From Streptomyces flavofungini (GTDB taxonomy: Bacteria > Actinomycetota > Actinomycetes > Streptomycetales > Streptomycetaceae), in NCBI RefSeq assembly GCF_014650815.1, contig NZ_BMVR01000002.1, forward strand, positions 434,001 to 498,000: a DNA stretch of 64,000 nt, in the 5' to 3' direction. Of the stretch, positions 6,893-15,062 are shown piece after piece (position 1 is the stretch's first letter; each line of letters begins with the position of its first letter). The translations under genes were made by a program, and so were the position numbers. The notes under the pieces were generated by a model. That model had not been told where the DNA came from and searched no databases. It worked only from the letters and a program-made list of their open reading frames with translations.

Positions 6893-8910
6893 GACAGCGC
6901 CTCCCTGAAGCCGAGTCCCAACCCGGGCCGCCCGCCGCCCTGTTGGCGTGCCGCGACCCAGCTCGGCGCGGACGCGGACGCGCCGGGAGCACCGACCGGC
7001 CAGGGCGCCCCGGACTCACCGGCCGCCCCGGCCCTCGCGTCCGGCGCCCCGTCCGCCCCCGCGGGCACCGCACCGCCGACCGCCCACCGGCCCGGCACCG
7101 ACGCCTCCGCGGGATGCGCGAACGGCACGGGCTCGCCCGCCTCGTTCAGGGCCTCGCGGCGGACCGGGCAGTGCGAGACGATCTCCAGGTAAATGCCGTT
7201 AAATGCTGCGAGGTTCTGCTCGACGGTGAAGAGTTCGAGGGCCCGTGCCCGCGCCGCCGCCCCCAGGCGCGCACGGCGCTCGGGGTCGCGAAGGAGCGCC
7301 ACGCACGCCTGCGCGAGCGCCCGCGGATTGCGCGGCGGCACCACGAGTCCCGTACCGCCGATGACCTCCACCACCGCGCCGACGTCCGTGGAGACGGTCG
7401 CGCGGCCGCAGAGCATCGCCTCGATGAGGCTGATCGGGAAGCCCTCGACGACGCTGGACAGGACGACCACACCGCCCGCCGCGTACGCGTCCGGGAGGTC
7501 GGGCAGCTCCGGGCCGCCGATCTCCTCGAAGGACACGGGGTTGTCGCCGACCGCGTGCGCGCCGTCCGCCTCGTCGGGGAACAGCTGGGCGGCGAGGGCC
7601 CGGCAGTGCGCGAGGTACGCGGCCGCCTCGGGCCCGTCCGCGAGGGCGCCGACTATGCGCAGGCGCGCCTTGGGCTCCTCCTTGCGGACCTCGGCGAAGG
7701 CGTGCAGCAGCGAGATCAGGTCCTTGGACGGCTCGACCCGGCCGACCCAGAGCAGGGTCTCGGGTTCGCCCGGGTCCTCGCGCTCGCCGACCTCGCCGAA
7801 GCGGCCCGCGGGCAGCCCCGGGTAGACCGTGCGCAGCTTGGACCGGTCCGCGCCGCACCGTTCCTGCCAGCGGCGGGCGTGCGCGTTGCCGGGGGTGATG
7901 AGGGCGGCCTGGCGGTACACCTCGGCGGCCAGGCGGCCATGGAAGGAGGCGAGCAGGGCCCGCGCGGGCGCGGCGAGCCCCGCGTCCCCGCCCGCGTCAC
8001 CACCGGCACCCGCGCCAGCCCCAGCCCCGACCGCGCCACCGGCGCCAACTCCGGCCCCGGAGCCCGCACCCGCACCCGCACCCGCACCCGCACCCGCACC
8101 CGCACCCGCCAGATAGTGCGCCCGCAACTGCACCCCGTACTCGGTGACCAGCAGCGGCACCCCCGCGAAGTGCTTCGCAAGGAGCCCCGGCAGCGCGGCA
8201 CCGCCGCCCGCCGTGGCGTGGCAGACGTCGACCGCGCCCAGTTCGTCGTCGCCGTACCAGTCGAGGGACAGCGGGCGCAGCACGCGCTCCAGGCGGTCCG
8301 CGACGGCGAGCAGGTCGGGTACGCGGGCGGCGCGCGCGGCACGCAACGTGCCCGGCGCGCGGCAGGCGCTCTCCAGGGCGCGCACGGCGGCCTCGGAGCG
8401 CAGGGCACCGCTCAAGCCTCCTGACGTACGGGCGAGGTCGGCGAGCCCGTACAACGCACTGCCGAAACGGTCCGCCAACTGACCGGAACTGTCCCGCTCC
8501 CCCGCACACACCGCCCGCGCCAGCTCACCGAACCCCTCGGCGAACCGCCGCCGCGCCCGCCACCCGAAACCGAGCCCGGAACCGGAGCCGAACCCGGAAC
8601 CACCGCCGGAACCGAAACCACCGCCCGAGCCGACCCGGGCCCCGGAGCCACCGCCGGACCCCGACCCGGCACCGGCCTCACCCGCACTCCCGGCCGCGGC
8701 ACCCCCCGCTCCCCACAGCGCGGCGCTCCGCACCCGCCGCACCTGCGGCGGCAGCGCCACCCACCCCCGCGCCTCCTGTCGCTCGCTGCGGCTCAGCGCG
8801 TACACGTCGAATTCGTGCTGCCCGAGCCCGCGCACGAGCCGGTCGCACCAGAGCCTGGCCTCACCGTCCACATACGGATAACCACCCTCCGTAAGCAGTC
8901 CTATGCGCAC
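6889..8910 (-). CDS. pelF: GT4-family glycosyltransferase, PelF type (DUF3492 plus GT4)
   Basis: The chosen start is GTG at 8910, giving 673 residues and the typical PelF opening RIGLLTEGGYPYVDGEARLW; an in-frame start 35 codons upstream is possible but adds only basic, non-family sequence. The N-terminal DUF3492 region is interrupted by a Gly/Ser-rich insert at about 80-125 and a Gly/Ala repeat at about 265-310. The C-terminal GT4 domain has GRVEPSKDLISLL and the E-x7-E motif in VEGFPISLIEA (about 488-498), followed by an Ala/Gly-rich tail. PelF transfers UDP-linked N-acetyl sugars during Pel synthesis in the cytosol. It is the first gene of the operon and overlaps the next gene as ATGA. The symbol marks family resemblance, not proven function. 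Confidence 0.8.
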   Translation of the reverse strand: MRIGLLTEGGYPYVDGEARLWCDRLVRGLGQHEFDVYALSRSERQEARGWVALPPQVRRVRSAALWGAGGAAAGSAGEAGAGSGSGGGSGARVGSGGGFGSGGGSGFGSGSGLGFGWRARRRFAEGFGELARAVCAGERDSSGQLADRFGSALYGLADLARTSGGLSGALRSEAAVRALESACRAPGTLRAARAARVPDLLAVADRLERVLRPLSLDWYGDDELGAVDVCHATAGGGAALPGLLAKHFAGVPLLVTEYGVQLRAHYLAGAGAGAGAGAGAGAGSGAGVGAGGAVGAGAGAGAGGDAGGDAGLAAPARALLASFHGRLAAEVYRQAALITPGNAHARRWQERCGADRSKLRTVYPGLPAGRFGEVGEREDPGEPETLLWVGRVEPSKDLISLLHAFAEVRKEEPKARLRIVGALADGPEAAAYLAHCRALAAQLFPDEADGAHAVGDNPVSFEEIGGPELPDLPDAYAAGGVVVLSSVVEGFPISLIEAMLCGRATVSTDVGAVVEVIGGTGLVVPPRNPRALAQACVALLRDPERRARLGAAARARALELFTVEQNLAAFNGIYLEIVSHCPVRREALNEAGEPVPFAHPAEASVPGRWAVGGAVPAGADGAPDARAGAAGESGAPWPVGAPGASASAPSWVAARQQGGGRPGLGLGFREALS
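8062..8110. repeat. Hexanucleotide microsatellite inside the PelF-type gene
   Basis: About eight head-to-tail copies of GCACCC (plus strand) encode a Gly-Ala run between the N-terminal domain and the GT4 domain. The six-base unit keeps the frame when copies are gained or lost, so only linker length would change. Similar imperfect units continue to about 7985. Confidence 0.85.
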
Positions 8911-9155
8911 GCGTGCACCCCCGATCTCCCATATGGGGAGCCGCCGTTGGACCGGCGGCTCGCAGCGGGACGAACGTATGCGGACATGACGGTGGCGCGA
9001 CGGACGGTTGTCCATCGCGCCACCAAAAGGGGTGAAGAGCCGTAACTTTCCTGCGCCGGTAGCGTTCCGTCGCGCTATAGCGGACGTACGACAGGCTTAC
9101 AGCGCAGCAAAAGCCGCAAGAACAAAGAATGCACCCCACGCGTCCTCACGGAGTG
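8911..9155 (-). promoter_or_regulatory. Structured leader and promoter region of the PelF-type operon
   Basis: This 245-bp gap contains three inverted repeats just before the GTG at 8910. They are the perfect palindrome CCCATATGGG (8928-8937), nine-base arms with a six-base loop (8938-8961), and a long hairpin (8991-9024) with ten-base arms, one mismatch, then four more pairs around GGTT. A CTATAG-type minus-10 candidate lies near 9075-9080 on the minus strand, which would give a leader of roughly 150 nt containing all three. No known riboswitch class is recognised. Confidence 0.45.
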
Positions 9156-10877
9156 TCACGCTGCGGCCAGTTCCTTCCCGGTGCCGCCGCCGTCGCCACC
9201 CTCAGCACTCCCTGTGCCCCCTGCGCTGGCTGAGCCATCCGTGTCCGCCGCGCGCGCCGCCCGTGCGTCGGCTGCCGCGCGCCGACGCGCCGCCCGCCGC
9301 TCCTGTGCCGCCGCCGGGTCGAGCGCGGGCACGGCGGCGAGCAGCTGCCGGGTGTACGGGTCCTGCGGCGAGCCGTACACCTCGTCCACGGTCCCGTACT
9401 CGACGATCCGGCCGCGCCGCATCACCGCGACCCGGTCGCTGACCTGACGTACCACCGCAAGGTCGTGCGCGACGAAGACGAGGGCCAGCCCCAACTCCCG
9501 CTGCAGTTCGGCGAGCAGCGCCGTGACCTGCGCCTGCGTGGTGACGTCGAGCGCGGAGACCGGCTCGTCGCAGACGATGAGGCGGGGCTCGGCGGCGAGC
9601 GCCCTGGCGATGCCCACGCGCTGCCGCTGGCCGCCGCTGAACTCGTGCGGGTAGCGGCCGTAGTGCGCGGGGTCGAGGCCGACCCGCGTCATCAGGTCGC
9701 GGACGCGGGTGCGGATCGCGTCCTCGTCGCGGTCGCCGCGCGCCCGCAGCGGATCGGCGATGGACTCCCCGACCGAGCGGCGCGGGTTGAGCGAGGAGAC
9801 GGGGTCCTGGAACACCATCTGCACGCCCGGCACGACGCCCTTGCCCTGCTTCTCCGCACCCCCGTAGCGGAGTTGCCCGGCGGTGGGGTCGAGGAGGCCG
9901 ACGAGCATCCGGCCGAGGGTGGTCTTGCCGCTGCCGCTCTCGCCGACGACGCCGAGCGTCTCGCCGCGCCGCACGCTGAGCGAGACCCCGTCGACGGCCG
10001 CGAAGGCCCGCTTGCCGCGGCCGAACTCCCGCCGCAGCCCGTCGGCCTCGACGACCACGTCGCCCAGGTCGCCGGTGCGCTCCTCGCGGACGGCGTCCAC
10101 CCGGGGCACGGCGCCGAGGAGCTGTCGGGTGTACGCCTCCCGCGGCGCCGACAGGACATCGGCGACACCCCCGCTCTCGACGACCCGCCCGTGCCGCATG
10201 ACGAGCACGTCGTCGATGCTCTCCGCCGCGACCCCCACGTCGTGCGTGACCAGGAGCAGACCCATGCCGGTCTCCTCGCGAAGGCCGTGCAGCAGGTCGA
10301 GGATCTGCGCCTGCACGGTCACGTCCAGGGCGGTCGTCGGCTCGTCGGCGATGAGCAGCTCCGGCTCGCAGGCGAGCGCCATGGCGATCAGGGCGCGCTG
10401 CCGCATGCCGCCGCTGAACTCGTGCGGCCGGGACCGGGCGCGGCGCGGCGCGTCGGGGATCCCGACGCGGTCGAGCACCTCGACGGACCGGGCCCGGGCG
10501 GCGCGCCGGGAGACCTTGGAGTGCGTCCGGTACACCTCGGCGATCTGGTCGCCCACCGCGTAGTACGGATCCAGTGAGGACAGCGGGTCCTGGAAGACCA
10601 TCGCGGCGACCGGGCCACGCAGCCTGCGCAGTTCGGCGTCCGTGGCCGCGCCGATGTCGGTGCCGCCGACGCGTACGGAGCCCGTCACGCGGGCGCCCGT
10701 GCCCCGGTGGAGCCCGAGCAGCGCGGACGCGACGGTGGACTTGCCGGATCCCGACTCGCCGACGAGGCCGAGGGCCCCGCCGCGCGCCAGCGTGAAGGAG
10801 ACCGCGTCCACGGCGCGCACGTCGCCGAACTCGACGGTCAGCCCGTCCACGTGGACGAGGCTCTGGTCGGGGTTCAT
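9156..10877 (-). CDS. Oligopeptide ABC transporter, fused double ATPase (DppD-DppF type)
   Basis: A 573-residue protein with two complete ABC ATPase halves. The first has Walker A GESGSGKST (about 39-47), the signature FSGGMRQ and Walker B LLIADEPT. The second has GESGSGKTT, FSGGQRQ and LIVCDEP. Both carry the C-terminal region typical of peptide/nickel importers (TRQLLGAVP and TRQLLAAVP). Most systems use two separate ATPase genes, so this is a fused version common in actinobacteria. The C terminus is a long Arg/Ala then Gly-rich tail. ATG at 10877 overlaps the stop of the upstream permease as ATGA. It powers uptake by the permeases encoded directly upstream. Confidence 0.93.
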   Translation of the reverse strand: MNPDQSLVHVDGLTVEFGDVRAVDAVSFTLARGGALGLVGESGSGKSTVASALLGLHRGTGARVTGSVRVGGTDIGAATDAELRRLRGPVAAMVFQDPLSSLDPYYAVGDQIAEVYRTHSKVSRRAARARSVEVLDRVGIPDAPRRARSRPHEFSGGMRQRALIAMALACEPELLIADEPTTALDVTVQAQILDLLHGLREETGMGLLLVTHDVGVAAESIDDVLVMRHGRVVESGGVADVLSAPREAYTRQLLGAVPRVDAVREERTGDLGDVVVEADGLRREFGRGKRAFAAVDGVSLSVRRGETLGVVGESGSGKTTLGRMLVGLLDPTAGQLRYGGAEKQGKGVVPGVQMVFQDPVSSLNPRRSVGESIADPLRARGDRDEDAIRTRVRDLMTRVGLDPAHYGRYPHEFSGGQRQRVGIARALAAEPRLIVCDEPVSALDVTTQAQVTALLAELQRELGLALVFVAHDLAVVRQVSDRVAVMRRGRIVEYGTVDEVYGSPQDPYTRQLLAAVPALDPAAAQERRAARRRAAADARAARAADTDGSASAGGTGSAEGGDGGGTGKELAAA

Positions 10878-11947
10878 GACAGCACCACCCGTCGGTCGGC
10901 CACCGCGTACAGCACATCCGCGACGGCGTTGGCGAGGACCACGAAGAAGCCGGTGACCATGACCATGCCGACGACCACCGGCAGGTCGACGACCCGGACC
11001 GCGTGCACGAGTTCGCGCCCGAGCCCGGGCAGGCCGAACAGCGTCTCGGTGAGCAGCGCGCCGCCGAACATCGACCCGAAGTCGTTGGCGGTGAGCGCGA
11101 TGACGGGGGCGAGCGCGCCGCGCAGGGCGTGCCGCCCGACGATGGACCGCTCCTTGACGCCGTACGCGCGGAAGGTCCGCACATGGTCCTCGGCGAGCGT
11201 CTCCAGCATCGAGGCGCGCGTCAGCCGGGCGTACTTGGCGGCTTCGATGAGCGCGAGCGACACCCAGGGCAGGAGCAGGTTCCACGCCCACTGCTGCGGG
11301 TCGTCCGTGAACGGCACGTACTGCGGGAACGGCAGCCACTGCAGCTGGCCGCAGACCAGGATCATCAGGATCAGGCCGATCACGAACACGGGCGTGGCCG
11401 TGCCCGCGAGGGTGACGGCGGTCAGGATCCGCTCGGTGGGACGGCCGCGCCGCCAGGCGGACAGGACGCCGGTGCCGACGCCGAGGATCAGCCACAGCAC
11501 CATCGCGCCGAGGGCGAGCGAGCCGGTGACGGGCACCTTGTTCAGGATCAGCTCGGTGACCTGCTGGTCGGTCTGGTACGACAGGCCGAGGCAGGGCGCG
11601 TCGCAGTGCAGCACGCCGGTGCCGGTGGAGTAGTCGTGGCCTACGAAGATGCCGCGCAGGAAGTCCACGTACCGCGTGTACAGCGGGTCGTCGAGCCGGA
11701 GCTGGTCCGAGACCTGCTGCACCTGGGCGGGCGAGCAGCGCGGGCCGCAGGTGATCTGGGCGACGTCGCCGGGCGCTACGTAGAAGACGGCGTAGAGGAG
11801 AGCCGACAGCACGAAGAGCGTGACGACGACGCCGAGGACCCGGCGTACGACGAAGCCGGTGAAGCCGCCGCCGAGGAGACCGAGGAGGCCGCCGAACCCG
11901 CCGGTGGGCCCGAGGGACTTGGCGGGGGCGGGGGCGGTCGCGGTCAC
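10874..11947 (-). CDS. Oligopeptide ABC transporter permease (DppB type)
   Basis: The 357-residue membrane protein has an N-terminal membrane segment (VVRRVLGVVVTLFVLSALLY), a large external loop containing four Cys residues (CGPRC and HCDAPC), then five membrane segments. The EAA-type cytoplasmic loop (about residues 240-270) contacts the ATPase. The loop cysteines are unusual for DppB and could form disulfides outside the membrane. Its start overlaps the stop of the DppC-type gene as ATGA, and its stop overlaps the ATPase start in the same way, so all the transport genes are translationally coupled. Confidence 0.92.
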   Translation of the reverse strand: MTATAPAPAKSLGPTGGFGGLLGLLGGGFTGFVVRRVLGVVVTLFVLSALLYAVFYVAPGDVAQITCGPRCSPAQVQQVSDQLRLDDPLYTRYVDFLRGIFVGHDYSTGTGVLHCDAPCLGLSYQTDQQVTELILNKVPVTGSLALGAMVLWLILGVGTGVLSAWRRGRPTERILTAVTLAGTATPVFVIGLILMILVCGQLQWLPFPQYVPFTDDPQQWAWNLLLPWVSLALIEAAKYARLTRASMLETLAEDHVRTFRAYGVKERSIVGRHALRGALAPVIALTANDFGSMFGGALLTETLFGLPGLGRELVHAVRVVDLPVVVGMVMVTGFFVVLANAVADVLYAVADRRVVLS

Positions 11948-12942
11948 GAGCCGTCCTCCCGCTTCCGGCCGGTGCCGATCCGCAGCCGGGACGCCGCCCG
12001 CGGGTCGAGCGCCGTGCGCACCCCGTCGCCGAGGACGGTCAGCGCGAGCACGGTCACGAACAGCGCGGCGGCGGGCAGCAGCAGGTACTGCGGGGCCGCC
12101 TGGTACCAGACGTCGGCCGAGGTGAGCATCTGTCCCCAGGACGCGGTGGGCGGCTTCACGCCGACGCCGAGGAAGGACAGGGCCGCCTCGACGGTGATGT
12201 TCGTGGGGGCGAGCAGCGCGGCGTACGTGATGACGGGTGCGGCGAGCGCGGGCAGCAGCTCACGGCGAGCGATCCGCACCCCGCCCCAGCCGCTGAGCCG
12301 GGCCGCCGCCACGTGGTCGAGCGACTTCAGCGACATGGTCTTGGCGCGCACGACCTTCGCGATCCCGCCCCAGCCGACGAACCCGATGACCAGCGCGACG
12401 AGCACCGGACGCGGGAAGCCGCTCGGCACCACGGCGAGCAGCGCGAGCGCGAGGACCATCAGGGGCAGCGCCACCATGACGTCGGTGGCGCGGCTGAGGG
12501 CCTGGTCGAGCCAGCGCCCGCCGAGCCCGCTGGCGAGCCCGACGGCGACACCGAGGGCGACCTGCAGCACGGTGGCGACGACGGCGACGCCGAGGGACAC
12601 CCGGGCGCCGTACACGAGCCGGGCGAACAGGTCGCGGCCGGTCTGCGGTTCGACGCCGAGCCAGTGGTCGCCGTCGATCCCGCCGAACGAGCCGACGGGC
12701 ACGCCGCCACGGGCGGAGTCGACGAGGTCGGGGTGGTACGTGGTGGGGTCCTGGCCCGCCAGGGCGGTGAGCAGGGGCGCGGCGAGCGCCACCAGGACGA
12801 GCAGGGCGACGACGGCCGCCGCGACGAGGGCGGCGCGCTGCGTGCGCAGCCGCCGCCAGAACTGACGGGCTCCGGAGGCGGGGGCGGACGCCGCGCTGAC
12901 GTCCGCCCCCGAGGTCTCCGGGGCCAGGAGGGTCTCACTCAT
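11944..12942 (-). CDS. Oligopeptide ABC transporter permease (DppC type)
   Basis: A 332-residue permease with the DppC layout: a cytoplasmic N-terminal stretch, a first membrane segment (about 37-60), an external loop with DHWLGVEPQTGRDLFARLV (the standard DppC motif before the transport domain), then five membrane segments with an EAA-like loop around AARLSGWGGVRIARRELLP. It forms the transport channel with the DppB-type partner encoded next. The start lies 30 bp after the binding-protein gene, and its stop overlaps the next start. The gene order here (binding protein, C, B, DF) is reversed relative to the common B-C order. Confidence 0.92.
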   Translation of the reverse strand: MSETLLAPETSGADVSAASAPASGARQFWRRLRTQRAALVAAAVVALLVLVALAAPLLTALAGQDPTTYHPDLVDSARGGVPVGSFGGIDGDHWLGVEPQTGRDLFARLVYGARVSLGVAVVATVLQVALGVAVGLASGLGGRWLDQALSRATDVMVALPLMVLALALLAVVPSGFPRPVLVALVIGFVGWGGIAKVVRAKTMSLKSLDHVAAARLSGWGGVRIARRELLPALAAPVITYAALLAPTNITVEAALSFLGVGVKPPTASWGQMLTSADVWYQAAPQYLLLPAAALFVTVLALTVLGDGVRTALDPRAASRLRIGTGRKREDGS

Positions 12943-12972
12943 GGAACGACCTGAATCCGTGCTGGGTTCCGG

Positions 12973-14700
12973 CTACTTGACCGCTGCCTGGGAGATGTCG
13001 AGGACACCCGTCCAGTCGCTGATCACGACGTTCTTGACGTCCTTGCCGTACAGCCGCTTGTAGACCGGGTGGAACAGCGGCACGTTCAGGGCCTTGGCGC
13101 CGATCTTCTTGTCGAGGGCGCCCCAGCGCTTCGCGGCGGCGGCGTGGTCGGTCAGCTTGTTGATCTCGTCGATCTCCTGGTTGACCGACTTGTCGTTCAG
13201 GAAGCTGGAGTTGAAGTTGTAGCCGTCCTCGACGATCTGGCGGCCGTCGAAGATCGGGGCGAGGAAGGGGCCGCCGGAGGGCCAGTCGGCACCCCAGTGG
13301 GCCAGGAACAGGCCGGGCTCGTCCTTGGCGTCGTGGACCTTGTCCTCGTAGTCGTTGTCCTCAAGGCCCTGGAGCTTGACGGTGATCCCGGCCTTCTTCA
13401 GGGCGTCCTGGAGGGCGGTGGCGATCTCCGGGCTGGTCTCGAAGTTCTTGTCGTTGGAGTGCGTGAGCGTGATGGTCAGGCCGTCCTTGTGACCGGCCTC
13501 CTTCAGAAGCTCCTTGGCCTTCTTCGCGTTGCCGGAGGCGCCCGCCGGGAAGTGGTCGAACTTCGTGTATCCGAAGGATTCCTGGTTCGGCAGGAACGTG
13601 GTGGCGGGCTCGGCGAGCGAGGAGCCGCCGGCCGCGTTGATGACCGAGGTGCGGTCGACGGCGTAGGCGATGGCCTGGCGGACCTTCGGGTCGTCGAACG
13701 GCTTCACCTTCGGGTTGAAGGCGAGGTAGTTGGTGTAGCCGAAGTGGCCGGTGCCGACCTGCGCGGCGAGCTTCTTGTCGCCGCTGACCTTGGCGAGTTC
13801 GGCGGGCCCGAGGTTGGTGTCGGTGGTGATCGCGGCGGCGTCGTCGCCCTGGCCCGCGGAGAGCCGCTGGTTGATGACGGACGAGTTGAGACCGGAGCGT
13901 ACGTCGATCTTGTCGGGGTAGGCCTTGCGCTCGGCGTCGGTCTTCGCGGACCAGTGCGGGTTGCGCTCCAGCTGCAGCCGCTCGCCGTCGCCGCTGTTCT
14001 TGACGACCTTGTACGGGCCGGTCGAGTACGGGTGCTCCTCGTACTTGGTGCCCTTGTCCTTGGCCTTCGGGACGGGCGCGAACGAGGTCTGCGTGGCCAC
14101 GTAGTCGAAGTCGCCGACGGGCTTGTTCAGCCGGAAGACGATGGTGTGGTCGTCCGGCGTCTCGACGGAGTCCAGGCCCTTCTTGTCCTTGTAGGGGCCC
14201 TGGTACTTGTCGCCGCCGATGAGCCAGTCCCGCAGGAAGGGCGCGCCGCCGGACAGTTCGGCGGCGAAGGAACGCTCGATGCCGTACTTGATGTCCTTGG
14301 TCGTGACCGGCGAGCCGTCCTCGAACTTCAGACCCTTCTTGATCTTGTACGTCCACACCGTGGCGTTCTTGCTCGGCTTGCCGAGGCTCTCGGCGAGGTC
14401 CGGGACAACCTTGGTGCCCTCGGCGCCGTCCTCGCGGTTGCGCGTGGTCAGGGTGCGGAAGACGAGACTCGGTACGTTGCCGCCGCCGGAGGTGTAGAGG
14501 CGCGCCGGGTCGAAGTCGTTCTGCGGGCTGCTGTTGAGGACGGTGAGCGTGCCGCCCTGCCGGGGCTTGCCGCCGCCGCCCGCCTCGTTCTTGCCGTCCG
14601 GGCCCGCGCAGGCGGCGGCGCCGACGGCCAGGACGACCAGGCTGGCGGATGCCGTTGCCGCGCGGCGGGATATGACGGACTTCTGACGACGCAGACGCAT
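12973..14700 (-). CDS. Peptide ABC transporter substrate-binding lipoprotein (family 5)
   Basis: The 575-residue product has a basic signal sequence with a lipobox ending at Cys31 (AAAC), so it is anchored to the outer face of the membrane. The mature part is a type-2 (SBP_bac_5) binding protein: RQGGTLTVLNSS near the N terminus, DFDPARLY, YKIKKGLKFEDGSPVT (the family signature region), and DPKVRQAIAYAVDR. It should capture oligopeptides or a similar ligand for the permeases downstream. It is the first structural gene of the operon and lies about 200 bp downstream of a small leader ORF (14902-14994), so expression may depend on events in that leader. The ligand cannot be read from sequence. 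Confidence 0.92.
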   Translation of the reverse strand: MRLRRQKSVISRRAATASASLVVLAVGAAACAGPDGKNEAGGGGKPRQGGTLTVLNSSPQNDFDPARLYTSGGGNVPSLVFRTLTTRNREDGAEGTKVVPDLAESLGKPSKNATVWTYKIKKGLKFEDGSPVTTKDIKYGIERSFAAELSGGAPFLRDWLIGGDKYQGPYKDKKGLDSVETPDDHTIVFRLNKPVGDFDYVATQTSFAPVPKAKDKGTKYEEHPYSTGPYKVVKNSGDGERLQLERNPHWSAKTDAERKAYPDKIDVRSGLNSSVINQRLSAGQGDDAAAITTDTNLGPAELAKVSGDKKLAAQVGTGHFGYTNYLAFNPKVKPFDDPKVRQAIAYAVDRTSVINAAGGSSLAEPATTFLPNQESFGYTKFDHFPAGASGNAKKAKELLKEAGHKDGLTITLTHSNDKNFETSPEIATALQDALKKAGITVKLQGLEDNDYEDKVHDAKDEPGLFLAHWGADWPSGGPFLAPIFDGRQIVEDGYNFNSSFLNDKSVNQEIDEINKLTDHAAAAKRWGALDKKIGAKALNVPLFHPVYKRLYGKDVKNVVISDWTGVLDISQAAVK

Positions 14701-14901
14701 CGGAGTGCCTCTCGGAAAGCGAAGAGTAAAGAGTCAGGAATTCGCGAGAGCCCACCCGGGGCGAGGCACGGGGAATGCGACTGCGGGCCTGCCGGACCCG
14801 GCCGCGCGCACCGCACGGAGGCGGTTCAGGCGCAGGGCAGGGGGAAATTCGGCGGAGCCGAGAAAACGAAGCAAACGCGACGCACTCGCCGGGGGCGGGC
14901 G

Positions 14902-14994
14902 TCAGCGACAGTGAATGTCGGCCACGCAGAGCGCGGTCACGCCGAAGAGCGCCAGCTCAAGGGCGGCGCTCGCGGCGGCGTGACGGTTCGACAT
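14902..14994 (-). CDS. Putative 30-residue leaderless leader peptide
   Basis: A 30-codon frame beginning MSNRHAAASA and ending DIHCR, with two Cys codons in its last eight positions. A promoter at 15002-15030 places the first transcribed base on or next to its A of ATG, and no Shine-Dalgarno is present, so translation would be leaderless, a common mode in Streptomyces. It lies about 200 bp before the peptide transporter operon in the same direction. Short Cys-containing leader peptides precede several sulfur-metabolism operons in Streptomyces; a matching attenuation role here is inference. I see no alternative product. Confidence 0.5.
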   Translation of the reverse strand: MSNRHAAASAALELALFGVTALCVADIHCR

Positions 14995-15001
14995 GCGGAG
15001 A

Positions 15002-15030
15002 AATATGGACGATGCCGAGCGGAATGTCAA
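15002..15030 (-). promoter_or_regulatory. Vegetative (HrdB-type) promoter of the peptide transporter operon
   Basis: On the minus strand TTGACA (plus 15025-15030) is followed after exactly 17 bp by CATATT (plus 15002-15007). Minus 35 is a perfect match and minus 10 matches four of six. Seven bases later comes the ATG of the 30-codon peptide, so the transcript would be leaderless. Confidence 0.65.
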
Positions 15031-15062
15031 CGCGATGCCCGGTTCGCCCCCGTCCGTGTGAC

